Positions 7,487 through 15,601 of a stretch of 40,719 bases of DNA are shown here, piece after piece (within the stretch, counting starts at the first letter, position 1; each line of letters starts with the position of its first letter). The notes beneath the pieces were generated by a model, which was not told the origin of the DNA, searched no databases, and saw only the letters and a list, made by a program, of their open reading frames with translations. The stretch comes from CAZSWR01 sp964610885 (GTDB lineage: Bacteria > Bacteroidota > Ignavibacteria > Kapaibacteriales > UBA2268): positions 1 through 40,719 of the forward strand of contig CAZSWR010000021.1 in assembly GCA_964610885.1 (NCBI GenBank). The letters are read 5' to 3'. A program made the translations under genes and the position numbers.

Positions 7487-9166
7487 ATGTTCATACCAAC
7501 GACACAAGATGAAATGAGGAAACTCGGATGGGGCAGGCCGGACGTCGTAATCGTCTCCGGCGATACCTATATCGACGCGCCGAGCGATGGGGCCGCCGCA
7601 ATCGGGAAATACCTCGCGGCCCACGGCTTCCGCGTCGGGATCATCGCCCAGCCGGACCTTTCCGATTCCCGCGACATTACACGCCTCGGCTCGCCACGCC
7701 TTTTCTGGGGCGTTACCGCCGGTTGCGTCGATTCGATGGTCGCCAACTACACAGCACTCCGAAAAAGAAAGCGCAAAGATGACCTTACGCCAGGCGGCGA
7801 AAACAACCGTCGGCCGGATCGCGCCGTTATCGCATACGCAAATGCGATTCGGAAATATTTCAAATCGCCCGCCCCGATAATTCTCGGCGGTATCGAAGCC
7901 AGCCTCCGCCGCATCGCGCACTACGACTACTGGTCGGATTCCGTACGCCGGCCGGTCATTTTCGACGCAAAAGCAGACGGCTTGGTCTATGGAATGGGGG
8001 AGAGGACAATCCTCGAAATTGCAAATAAAATCAAAAATGACGAAGACTGGCGCTCCACGCGCGGCCTGTGCTTCATTTCGCGGGAAATGCCCGAAAACGC
8101 AATCGAACTGCCGAGCTTCGGTGCCGTAACCGAAAGCAAAGAGGCATTCCTCGATATGTTCAATGCCTTCTATAAGTACTCGGAGCCTTTCTATTCGCAA
8201 ACATTGGCCCAAGAGGTCGGCGGACGCTATTTGGTCCAGAATCCGCCGCAATTGCCCCCAAGCGAAGAGGAATTGGATAGCTACTACGCCCTCGGCTACG
8301 AGCGCGAACCGCATCCGTTCTATGCAGCTCAGGGCGAAATCAAGGCCTGCGAAACAATCCGGCATTCGATCACTTCGCACCGAGGCTGCTATGGCGAATG
8401 CTCTTTCTGCTCGATCGCTGTCCACCAGGGCCGGAGAATCGTCTCGAGGTCCGAAAAATCCATAATCGAAGAGGCTAAAGGCATTACAGCTCTGCCCGGA
8501 TTCAAAGGATACATCAGCGACGTGGGCGGCGCCACGGCAAATATGTACGCTTCGCGCTGCCGCGTTAACACCCAAAAACCGCTCTGCCCGAACAAACGCT
8601 GCACCTATCCATCGGTTTGCCCGTCGCTCGAACTCGGCCACTCGCAGCAGCTTGCGTTGCTCCGAAAAATCCGCTCGCTCGATGGCGTCAAGAAAGTATT
8701 CATAGGCAGCGGCATCCGTTTCGACCTGATCGTGGCCGACAAGGCAAACGGCAATCGCTATCTGAGCGAAATCGTCGAAAACCACATCTCCGGCCAGATG
8801 AAAATCGCCCCGGAACACACCTCGGAAACCGTGCTCCACGCAATGCGAAAGAATAGCAAATACCTAAGCGATTTCATCAGGCAATTCAAAATGCTCAATC
8901 GGCAAAGCGGCAAACGCCAGTTCCTGACTTACTACCTGATGGCGGCCCACCCCGGCACCGGCACCAAAGAAATGGCCGAACTGGCTGCATTCCTGCGCAG
9001 CGAAGTCGGTTCGTGTCCCGAACAAGTGCAAATCTTCACGCCCACGCCCTCCACATTCGCCACGGCAATGTACTACACAGGGCTGGACCCCGAAACGCGC
9101 CGCCCCATCTTCGTCGAAAAAGACCTCCAAAAGAAATCGAAGCAAAAAGCAATGCTCGGGCGGTAG
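7487..9166 (+). CDS. ygiQ: YgiQ family radical SAM protein
   Basis: A 559-residue YgiQ/UPF0313 protein of unknown reaction. The radical SAM cluster motif CYGECSFC supplies Cys301, Cys305 and Cys308. The N-terminal half has the family landmarks GDTYIDAPSDGAAAIG, FWGVTAGCVDSMVANYT, ILGGIEASLRRIAHYDYWSD and YGMGERT, which look like a B12-binding-like fold. A second cysteine group (CRVNTQKPLCPNKRC near 366-380) sits after the cluster loop, also usual for the family. It lacks the long C-terminal extension of E. coli YgiQ (about 740 residues) and ends shortly after the TIM-barrel domain. It is monocistronic, divergent from the acyl operon and preceded by a good promoter. Confidence 0.92.
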   Translation: MFIPTTQDEMRKLGWGRPDVVIVSGDTYIDAPSDGAAAIGKYLAAHGFRVGIIAQPDLSDSRDITRLGSPRLFWGVTAGCVDSMVANYTALRKRKRKDDLTPGGENNRRPDRAVIAYANAIRKYFKSPAPIILGGIEASLRRIAHYDYWSDSVRRPVIFDAKADGLVYGMGERTILEIANKIKNDEDWRSTRGLCFISREMPENAIELPSFGAVTESKEAFLDMFNAFYKYSEPFYSQTLAQEVGGRYLVQNPPQLPPSEEELDSYYALGYEREPHPFYAAQGEIKACETIRHSITSHRGCYGECSFCSIAVHQGRRIVSRSEKSIIEEAKGITALPGFKGYISDVGGATANMYASRCRVNTQKPLCPNKRCTYPSVCPSLELGHSQQLALLRKIRSLDGVKKVFIGSGIRFDLIVADKANGNRYLSEIVENHISGQMKIAPEHTSETVLHAMRKNSKYLSDFIRQFKMLNRQSGKRQFLTYYLMAAHPGTGTKEMAELAAFLRSEVGSCPEQVQIFTPTPSTFATAMYYTGLDPETRRPIFVEKDLQKKSKQKAMLGR

Positions 9167-9168
9167 AT

Positions 9169-9204
9169 CCGGGCGTGCCCGGAACCCACACCTACAGTTT
9201 TTTT
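9169..9204 (+). terminator. Possible terminator after ygiQ
   Basis: CCGGGC (9169-9174) and GCCCGG (9177-9182) form a compact GC-rich hairpin two bases after the stop codon. A run of seven T lies at 9198-9204. The 15-base gap between stem and T tract makes this an imperfect intrinsic terminator. Confidence 0.35.
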
Positions 9205-9278
9205 GTGGTTATTGCGGTTTGGATTATGGTAGAGAAGCGATATAAAGTATAACCAATTCGAATCGACCTAAAATGTGC

Positions 9279-9428
9279 ATTAGAAAAACCCTCAATCCCT
9301 AAATCCCTTTCTCCCAAAGGGCGATGAGGGCCTTTAATAACACGTTTCTTACTCCCTTCTCCCGTCGGGAGAAGGGCCGGGGATGAGGGTATAGAATGTA
9401 TTTCATGTTTTTAATGAATAATCCAGGA
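9279..9428. repeat. 150-bp dispersed double-hairpin repeat, copy 1
   Basis: First of three copies in the window (others near 15338-15490 and 32602-32752). It contains CCCTTT-CTCCC-AAAGGG (9304-9320), a GATGAGGG box, then the strong hairpin CCCTTCTCCC-GTC-GGGAGAAGGG (9354-9376), then GGGGATGAGGGTATAG and an A+T-rich tail. It carries no open frame. The layout suggests a non-coding mobile or REP-like element. Confidence 0.8.
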
Positions 9429-9744
9429 TTATATCATTTCCTCGATGAAAGCTAATATATAAAAACTTTATGAGACACGTAATCACCTGACACAAGAGGA
9501 GATTCCTGCTCGAGCGAGAATGACAAAAACAATCATTACAAATAGGAAATGATATTAATGATGGCGACTGCCCATTCGATTTACTAGGACAGCGCACTAA
9601 CGAAGAGGAAAGACGAACACGAATTCATCTTTCCTTTTATTAGTATGAGTAAGCTCTCTCTGCTCTTCCACACCATTCTGTCGTGAATGAATAGGAGAAA
9701 ACTAATGATATTTCTTCTTCAGCAGCCTCCAAAGAGGCCACAGT
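9429..9744. other. Intergenic remainder with a short imperfect hairpin repeat
   Basis: No gene is seen. Bases 9499-9525 hold a GATTCCTGCT...AGAATGACA element of the same type as the inverted pair at 32468-32551. AGGAAAGA (9606-9613) and TCTTTCCT (9628-9635) could pair around a 14-base loop, followed by TTT. GCCTC-CAAA-GAGGC at 9725-9738 is a small hairpin just past the end of the kinase gene, without a U tract on the kinase's strand. Confidence 0.4.
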
Positions 9745-12700
9745 TTACTTGGAAATCTTTACACTCTCGAAAAATGGGATACGTACGAAAAATGCTGTAC
9801 CGGCGCCGGGCTTGCTTTCGAACGAGATTGAACCGCCATGCGAATTGATTGTGTTCCGAGCAATTGCAAGGCCCAAGCCTGTGCCGGACGAAGCGCCGAC
9901 ATTCTTCCCGCGGAAAAATGGCTCGAAGATCCTTCGCTGGTCATCTTCGTGGATGCCGATGCCGAAATCGCGCACCACAAACTCGATCTCGTTGTCGAAT
10001 ACGTTTACGACTAATTCGACAGTGTCGCCATCCTTGGAATACTTGATGGCGTTCGAGATAATATTCGTTAGCGCTTGGCGGATAATTTTCTCGTCCATGC
10101 TCGCGATGCAGTTGCCATTGTTCACCGTGAGGTCGATTTTGCATTTGTCCTTGGCGAAGTATTGCATCTCGTAGGCGAAGTTCAAGCAGAATTTCTCCAC
10201 GTCGATATTCGTCGGCAGGAAGTCCACTTTCCCGCCCTCGATGCTGTTATATGTAATAATGTCTTCGAGCAGCGTATCCATTGTTTTCACAGATTTCGAG
10301 ATGATCTCGAAGTATTTCAAACGGCTTTCTTCGTTGAGTTTTTCTCCGTAGTCGGACAGTAACTGCGTGGACATAACAATGGCCTGCAGCGGGGTGCGGT
10401 ATTCGTGCGAAACCATGGAAATGAAGCTGGATTTCATTTCGTTCAGTTCGTGTTCCTTGTCGAGCGCCAGCTGCATTTCGTTTTGGGCGCGCATGCGCTG
10501 GATGGCAACGGCCAGAAGCGATGCCAGACGTTCGGCCACTTCCACGTCGTGGTCGTTGTATTCGTTGTACGAGTTTGCGATTGCAATTTGGCCGAGCATT
10601 TCCTCTCCGAACATTGCCGGCGAGAAGATAATTCTATCGATTTGCATTCCCGAATCTTGTATCATTTCCGACCAACGGCCCTCGGAAGAATCGTTTATCA
10701 AGACTGTCCGCCTGTTGGCAGCGAGCCAATCGAGCATATCGCCGCTCAGCTTGGGTTTGTTGGTGTCCAAATTGTCAATCGATTGCCCGCCGGAAACGTT
10801 GAACGAAATAATGTTCATCATTCCGTTTTCCCGATTATAAACCCCGATAAATCCAGAGCGCGAGGCCGTCAGTGACAGCCCGTGGTTCAGCGTCAGGTCG
10901 GTGATTTGCACCAATGATTCGGCAGAAATAATGAGCTTGGACAGCTCAGCGAAGGCCGAATTGGCTGAGGCCTCCCAGAATAGTGCAGATTCGATTCGCT
11001 TGCGGTCGGTGATGTCCTCGAAACTTTCGATACCGCCGATGACCTGCCCAAGTGAGTTCCTTAGCAAATCAATATTCTTCGAGATAACACGTTTTTCGCC
11101 ATTTTTCGTAGTGATAATAGTTTCGAGTCCGATAATCGGCTTCGAAAGATTCGTATCGAACAGCGCGCAGGTCTCGCCTTCGCCGTACTGAGGGCAGAAA
11201 TCGCATATTTTATTGACAACCTCTTCCGGCGAATAGCCAGTGAGTTGGGCCACTCTTTCGTTCCAACTCGTGATGTGGCGTTTCTTGTCCACGGTGAAAA
11301 TACACGAAGGAGTAACTTTGTAGATCATTTCGGCGTGCTCTTTGGCTTGGCGCGCCGCTTCCTCGGCCAATTTAATGTCTGTGATGTCCAATATAATGCC
11401 AACAAGCCCGCCAACTTCGCCGTCGGGGGACGAATAGCAAGAACGGAAGAGCATGTGGTGGGTAACTGAGCCGTTGGGCCGCAGGAATGTGTCTTCGTAG
11501 TTTTGGATGCCACCGGTCGTGATCAGCTCGATGTCTTTCTGCTCGTAGCTGAGAGCCGATTCGTACGGGAATAGGTCGTAAACGGTTTTCCCGATAATGA
11601 AATCGCGCGAAAATCCGATAGTCTCTTCGTATGCTTTGTTGCAGCCCTGATACGTGCGGTGTGCGGCGTCTTTGTAGTAAACCGGATTGGGGATAGTATC
11701 GATCAGTTTCTGCATGAATTGGAACTGATTCTTGAGCGCCAGCGCTGCCCGTTTCCTATCGACGGCGATTGCAATCTGGCTGCTGAGCGATTCGAGTACG
11801 GATATATCCTCCGGGGAATATGCGTTCTCGGATTTATAGCTTTTGACGGAGATCGAACCGATCACTTCGTCCTTCACCTTGAGCGGAATGCCGATCCAGA
11901 CCTTCGGGATGACTACCTTCGGGCTGTTATTCTTGATATAGTATTCGGATACTTCTTTTTCGTTCATAAAGATCGTACGGCCCTCGCGGATCACCTGCGA
12001 TGTCAGGTATCGCTTGTCGGTCGAATCGATTTCCGTGGCGGCTTCGTTCAGCTCGTCGGTTATGCGCGGGAAGAAAATCTTTCTTTTCGATTTCTCGTAG
12101 ATGGCAATATTGAAATTCTCCGCCTCGACGAGCGTTTTAAGCGATTCGTGGATCGAGGAATATAGTTCCAGAAGCGAATCGACAGAGTTGGCCGATTTCG
12201 AAATCGCATAGAGAGCCGCAAGGAAGTTCTGATGCTTGATGTCTCCGGTAATATCGCGGGCGATCCCCTCCACGCCGTGGAAGTGGTTCTTGCGTTCGGT
12301 GAAAATGTGCGCATTGATGGATAAATAAATGATCGAGCCGTCTTTGCGCCGGGCTTGGGTGGTCATGTTGTTGACGCTGCGTTGGCGTTTCAGCGTATCG
12401 AAGAATCGGACAACGAATTTTTCGTCGGGAATAATAATCGAGATTGGCTTCCCGGTTAATTCATCGGGAGCGTAGCCCAAGGCCTTTTCGGCAGACGGGG
12501 AGAGGACGGAAATTTCGCCATTGACCCCGACGCGGAAGAACACGTCGTGCAGTTTCTCGAAGAGCAGCCTGTATTGCTCTTCGCTGCGTTTCAATTTTTC
12601 GTTTGCAATTTTGCTTGCAGTGATGTCTTCGATGACGCCATCGGTGAAGGCCACGTGGCCATTTTCGTCCAGAATAACCTTGCCTGTGTCCCGCACCCAT

Positions 12701-14538
12701 ATTTTCTTGCCGTCTTTCCGGCGCAATTCAAGCTCTTCGCGGACCACACCGCGAGCCATGCTTTGCTTTTCGATAAGTTCGATGCGGCTTTCGTCTCGTT
12801 CGTAGAAGTCATAAACAGTGAAATCAAGCAATTCGTCGCTTGCCTCGAAACCAAGAATCGAGGCGAGTGCAGGATTGGCTTTCTTCAGAATTCCATCCAC
12901 CGTGGAGCGATAAATGCCGATTGGGAGCTGTTCGATCATTGTGCGGTAGTTCTCTTCGGATTCGCGAAGGGCGTCCTCGATGCGCTGCCGCTCTTGGAAT
13001 TCGCGTGTAAGCTCGTTGTTTATTTGTTCGAGTTCCAAATTGGCCTGCTCGAGTTCTTTGGTGCGTTCGGCCACACGTAGTTCCAATTCCACTTGGTATT
13101 TCTGGAGTTTGGATTCGGCGCGTTTCCGCTCGGAAATGTCTTGGGCATAGGTAATGATGCAGTCCCGGCCATCGATTTGGATCAAGGCGCTGGAAAGCGT
13201 GATAAAGAGCAGATCTCCTTCGGAATTGCGGAATTGCGTTTCGAACTCGGAGACGCCGCCATTTTTTAAGACTTGGTCCACCCAAACCTTGCGGTCGTTG
13301 TGGTTCACCCAGATATCGAGGTCTTCGGTGATTCGGTTCACGACGAATTCGCGCGAATGCTTCAAAATGGCTTCGAAAGCGTCGTTGACCTCGACGATCC
13401 GTCCGGTCTGCAAATCGTTGACAATGATCATGCTGGGGCTGAGCGTGAAAATCTTGTTGAAGCGTTCGTTTGCTGCCGATATTTCAATTTCTTTTTGTTT
13501 TTTCTCTGTGATGTCGCGATAGACGCTGGCCAGATACCAAGAACCGTCGCCGCGGGGCACTGTGTAGTGGCGCTGTTCGATAGTTTTGCGGGAGCCGTCC
13601 GGAAAATCCAAGTCGATTTCGACCGAGAGGTTCAATTTATCGACTCGGCCCTGGCTGAGGGCATAGTACAGGTTGGACTTGATTCTTTCGCTTAGTAGTG
13701 GCGAGCTGCCGTTACGGTTGAAGAGTTCGTCGAGAATGTCCCAACTCTTCCGCCCGACAGCACCGGAGCGCTGCACGCCGAATATTTGCTCCATGCTCTT
13801 GTTCCATTCCAAAACGGTACCGTCCTGGTCCTGGAGCGTCAGTCCGTCCTGGGAATTGGCGATGACGCTGCGGAAAAGTTGCTCGCTGGTGGCGAGTGCA
13901 TTGTGTGCGTTGCGTTCCTCGGTTACGTCGCGGAAAACGAGTACGACGCCGATGATTTCGCCGTTTTCGTCGCGTATGGGCGAACCGCTGTCCGCTATGG
14001 AATAGACAATGCCTTCGCGCGAAATGAGCGCCGTATGGTTCGCCATACCGACCACTCGGCCGTCCCGAAGTACTTTCTCGACAGGATTGGGAACCTTCTC
14101 GCCGGTCATTTCGTTTACGATATTGAATACGTCGTTGATGTGCGAGCCAATGGCATCGAAGCTAGTGCAGCCGATGATTTTCTCGGCAACTGGATTAAGC
14201 CCGACGACTATGCCGCGGTTGTCTGTGGAAATAACGGCGTCTCCGATAGAATTCAACGTGGTGGCAAGGCTTTTTTTGTCGGATTCCGACTGCTTGTGTT
14301 CCTTCTCTATGCGGCCATAGAGCACCCAAACAATCAGGGCAAACATGGTAGTTACACAGATGAAAAGGAATCTGCTGTACAATTCATGCGATTCCAAATC
14401 GAACGAAACCAAATCTAAAAATGTCTGTGAACTGAAGAAAATTGAACTGTCAACAACTGCTTCGATAATCCAATAAGAAAGTACTATTACAGCAGCTATA
14501 ATAAAAAGCGTGTTTCGATTTTTCATTGCCTTTGCCAT
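9745..14538 (-). CDS. Membrane-bound multi-PAS/GAF sensor histidine kinase, 1597 aa
   Basis: From the ATG at 14538 this is 1597 residues (alternatives: GTG 14550, ATG 14526). Two N-terminal membrane helices (about 9-27 and 57-76) enclose a short periplasmic loop. Then come PAS1-PAS3 (about 90-470), a charged coiled coil, PAS4-PAS5 (about 516-765), a GAF domain (about 766-925), PAS6-PAS7 (about 926-1180) and a second GAF (about 1181-1360). The kinase core has the phosphoacceptor His1378 in MVSHEYRTPLQA, then N box NIISNAIKYS, G1 DFGIGI, F box FEPFFRG and G2 GTGLGLAIARN. No receiver domain is attached and no response regulator is adjacent. The many PAS-DIT/ERK linkers are the usual signal-transmission joints. 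PAS7 holds a CDFC...C cysteine set. The signal is unknown. Confidence 0.93.
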   Translation of the reverse strand: MAKAMKNRNTLFIIAAVIVLSYWIIEAVVDSSIFFSSQTFLDLVSFDLESHELYSRFLFICVTTMFALIVWVLYGRIEKEHKQSESDKKSLATTLNSIGDAVISTDNRGIVVGLNPVAEKIIGCTSFDAIGSHINDVFNIVNEMTGEKVPNPVEKVLRDGRVVGMANHTALISREGIVYSIADSGSPIRDENGEIIGVVLVFRDVTEERNAHNALATSEQLFRSVIANSQDGLTLQDQDGTVLEWNKSMEQIFGVQRSGAVGRKSWDILDELFNRNGSSPLLSERIKSNLYYALSQGRVDKLNLSVEIDLDFPDGSRKTIEQRHYTVPRGDGSWYLASVYRDITEKKQKEIEISAANERFNKIFTLSPSMIIVNDLQTGRIVEVNDAFEAILKHSREFVVNRITEDLDIWVNHNDRKVWVDQVLKNGGVSEFETQFRNSEGDLLFITLSSALIQIDGRDCIITYAQDISERKRAESKLQKYQVELELRVAERTKELEQANLELEQINNELTREFQERQRIEDALRESEENYRTMIEQLPIGIYRSTVDGILKKANPALASILGFEASDELLDFTVYDFYERDESRIELIEKQSMARGVVREELELRRKDGKKIWVRDTGKVILDENGHVAFTDGVIEDITASKIANEKLKRSEEQYRLLFEKLHDVFFRVGVNGEISVLSPSAEKALGYAPDELTGKPISIIIPDEKFVVRFFDTLKRQRSVNNMTTQARRKDGSIIYLSINAHIFTERKNHFHGVEGIARDITGDIKHQNFLAALYAISKSANSVDSLLELYSSIHESLKTLVEAENFNIAIYEKSKRKIFFPRITDELNEAATEIDSTDKRYLTSQVIREGRTIFMNEKEVSEYYIKNNSPKVVIPKVWIGIPLKVKDEVIGSISVKSYKSENAYSPEDISVLESLSSQIAIAVDRKRAALALKNQFQFMQKLIDTIPNPVYYKDAAHRTYQGCNKAYEETIGFSRDFIIGKTVYDLFPYESALSYEQKDIELITTGGIQNYEDTFLRPNGSVTHHMLFRSCYSSPDGEVGGLVGIILDITDIKLAEEAARQAKEHAEMIYKVTPSCIFTVDKKRHITSWNERVAQLTGYSPEEVVNKICDFCPQYGEGETCALFDTNLSKPIIGLETIITTKNGEKRVISKNIDLLRNSLGQVIGGIESFEDITDRKRIESALFWEASANSAFAELSKLIISAESLVQITDLTLNHGLSLTASRSGFIGVYNRENGMMNIISFNVSGGQSIDNLDTNKPKLSGDMLDWLAANRRTVLINDSSEGRWSEMIQDSGMQIDRIIFSPAMFGEEMLGQIAIANSYNEYNDHDVEVAERLASLLAVAIQRMRAQNEMQLALDKEHELNEMKSSFISMVSHEYRTPLQAIVMSTQLLSDYGEKLNEESRLKYFEIISKSVKTMDTLLEDIITYNSIEGGKVDFLPTNIDVEKFCLNFAYEMQYFAKDKCKIDLTVNNGNCIASMDEKIIRQALTNIISNAIKYSKDGDTVELVVNVFDNEIEFVVRDFGIGIHEDDQRRIFEPFFRGKNVGASSGTGLGLAIARNTINSHGGSISFESKPGAGTAFFVRIPFFESVKISK

Positions 14539-14556
14539 TTGCCAAACCACCCATTA

Positions 14557-14564
14557 CAAATTTA
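14557..14564 (-). promoter_or_regulatory. Possible -7 element for the 1597-aa kinase
   Basis: On the minus strand this reads TAAATTTG, an exact TAnnTTTG. It lies 18 bases before the ATG at 14538 and 30 before that at 14526. No convincing -33 TTG is found at the expected distance, so it is weak evidence on its own, but it argues against the GTG at 14550 being the start. Confidence 0.3.
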
Positions 14565-15035
14565 ATAAATAATGTGGTTAATATTATTGTTAAAAGAATT
14601 TATAAATAACAATTAATCAAGCGTTTAGCGAACCATCGTCTTTTCGCCCACCCAATATTTCTTTATTTTCCTATGAAATCCTATCTATTATTCCCATTCC
14701 CATACTTTATTATTACACTTAACCACTGCTTTTGTTACAAGTTATATTGCTAATTCAAGATAATTAACAATAACTTATTCATAATTATCAATTTACGTGC
14801 CGAAATAATGCTATAGCCTATGTATATAATTTACAAGTACTTACGACGCAATTGTAAAATTAATAATGTTTTCTAACCTATTTGTGGAATTAGCAATTAT
14901 TTTGTATAATAGAAAAATATAGTTCTACGCAGTATTTTTAGTTGGTGCAGTCCAACATATCATTTTGATTCTACAGGAAAAAGAAAGGTTGCCGTATCCA
15001 CGGGTTACCATTTGTAATGATAATGATTATCGTTG
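14565..15035. other. A+T-rich gene-free stretch
   Basis: About 470 bases of low-G+C sequence with no plausible coding frame, RNA gene or riboswitch. One small hairpin is GTTGG-TGCAGT-CCAAC at 14941-14956. The stretch probably includes the kinase leader and old repeat remains. Confidence 0.4.
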
Positions 15036-15055
15036 GGGCACGGCTCGTCGTGCCC
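15036..15055. repeat. Hairpin GGGCACG/CGTGCCC
   Basis: GGGCACG (15036-15042), a six-base loop GCTCGT, and CGTGCCC (15049-15055), followed by TTTTC. It could terminate plus-strand transcription, but there is no plus-strand gene upstream, so it is listed as part of the repeat island. Confidence 0.45.
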
Positions 15056-15111
15056 TTTTCCTACGGAGTGCCAGAATTCGAAATTCATTCCAATATGGAA
15101 ACGACTCTCGG

Positions 15112-15128
15112 GCGGGTTTGGAACCCGC
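15112..15128. repeat. GCGGGTT-tgg-AACCCGC hairpin repeat, copy 1
   Basis: A perfect 7-bp stem with a triloop. The same element, including its flanks TCGGGC and CGCTC, recurs at 40578-40594 with loop CGG, so it is a dispersed repeat rather than a chance hairpin. Confidence 0.6.
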
Positions 15129-15150
15129 TCGAACAATGTCTCTAAGGCAA

Positions 15151-15311
15151 GCACCGAAGGTGCGTAATATTCATAGAATTGAAAATTTGAAAAGCACACA
15201 GCTCCGAAGGAGCGAAATATAAATTGATGACGCACATACTAATATTCCACGCTTTCAGCGTTCGTATTGTGTAACCAACCGCCTGCTATTATTATAACAC
15301 GCCTTCGGCGT
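15151..15311. repeat. Array of four covarying GAA-triloop mini-hairpins
   Basis: Four 13-base hairpins start at 15151, 15201, 15249 and 15299 (spacing 50, 48 and 50). Each has a 5-bp stem and a GAA loop when read in its own orientation. The stems are GCACC/GGTGC and GCTCC/GGAGC on the plus strand, and ACGCT/AGCGT and ACGCC/GGCGT on the minus strand. Arms differ between copies but always pair. Each is followed on its own strand by a G and an A+T box (GTAATATTCATAG, GAAATATAAATTG, GGAATATTAGTAT, GTTATAATAATAG). Function is unknown; no gene is embedded. Confidence 0.75.
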
Positions 15312-15337
15312 TTGATCCTGTATTATCCCAAGTTGAG

Positions 15338-15490
15338 CGTTAGAAAAAACCACAATCATTATATCCCTTTCTCCCAAAGGGCGACGAGGGACTTACAATG
15401 AATCATGTTTTCTTACTCCCTTCTACCGTCGGGAGAAGGGCCGGGGATGAGGGTATAGCAAACATGTCAAATTTTAATGAAAAATTTGAA
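15338..15490. repeat. 150-bp dispersed double-hairpin repeat, copy 2
   Basis: Same order of parts as copy 1: the CCCTTT-CTCCC-AAAGGG hairpin, a GACGAGGG box, CCCTTCTACC-GTC-GGGAGAAGGG (one arm carries C to A, weakening the stem), GGGGATGAGGGTATAG and an A+T-rich tail. It lies immediately right of the mini-hairpin array. Confidence 0.8.
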
Positions 15491-15530
15491 TTTACAGTCG
15501 TACTCTTTCCGAATGGTTACAATGATACAG

Positions 15531-15564
15531 AGATGCCCAACACAATCGCATGTGTTGGGCATCT
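15531..15564 (-). terminator. Perfect 14-bp inverted repeat downstream of metK, candidate terminator
   Basis: AGATGCCCAACACA (15531-15544) and TGTGTTGGGCATCT (15551-15564) pair perfectly around ATCGCA. It lies 38 bases past the metK stop on the minus strand. No T tract follows on that strand, so it may instead be a transcript-stabilising hairpin or a repeat end. Confidence 0.45.
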
Positions 15565-15601
15565 CGAGTAGTGAGGCCAGGCTGTTTTTTGCCTGCTCGA
15601 A

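Noticed and set aside
7421..8839. Long open frame (about 470 codons) on the minus strand opposite ygiQ
   Set aside because: It lies within the ygiQ coding strand's shadow; the translated sequence has no recognisable motif, while the plus strand gives a complete YgiQ protein.
14527..14550. GTG at 14550 as start of the first kinase
   Set aside because: It lies only six bases from a candidate -7 box; the ATG at 14538 or 14526 fits better and still precedes the first membrane helix.
15151..15311. CRISPR array, because of the regular 50-base spacing
   Set aside because: The repeated units are only 13 bases plus a short A+T box, vary in sequence, switch orientation, and no cas gene is near.
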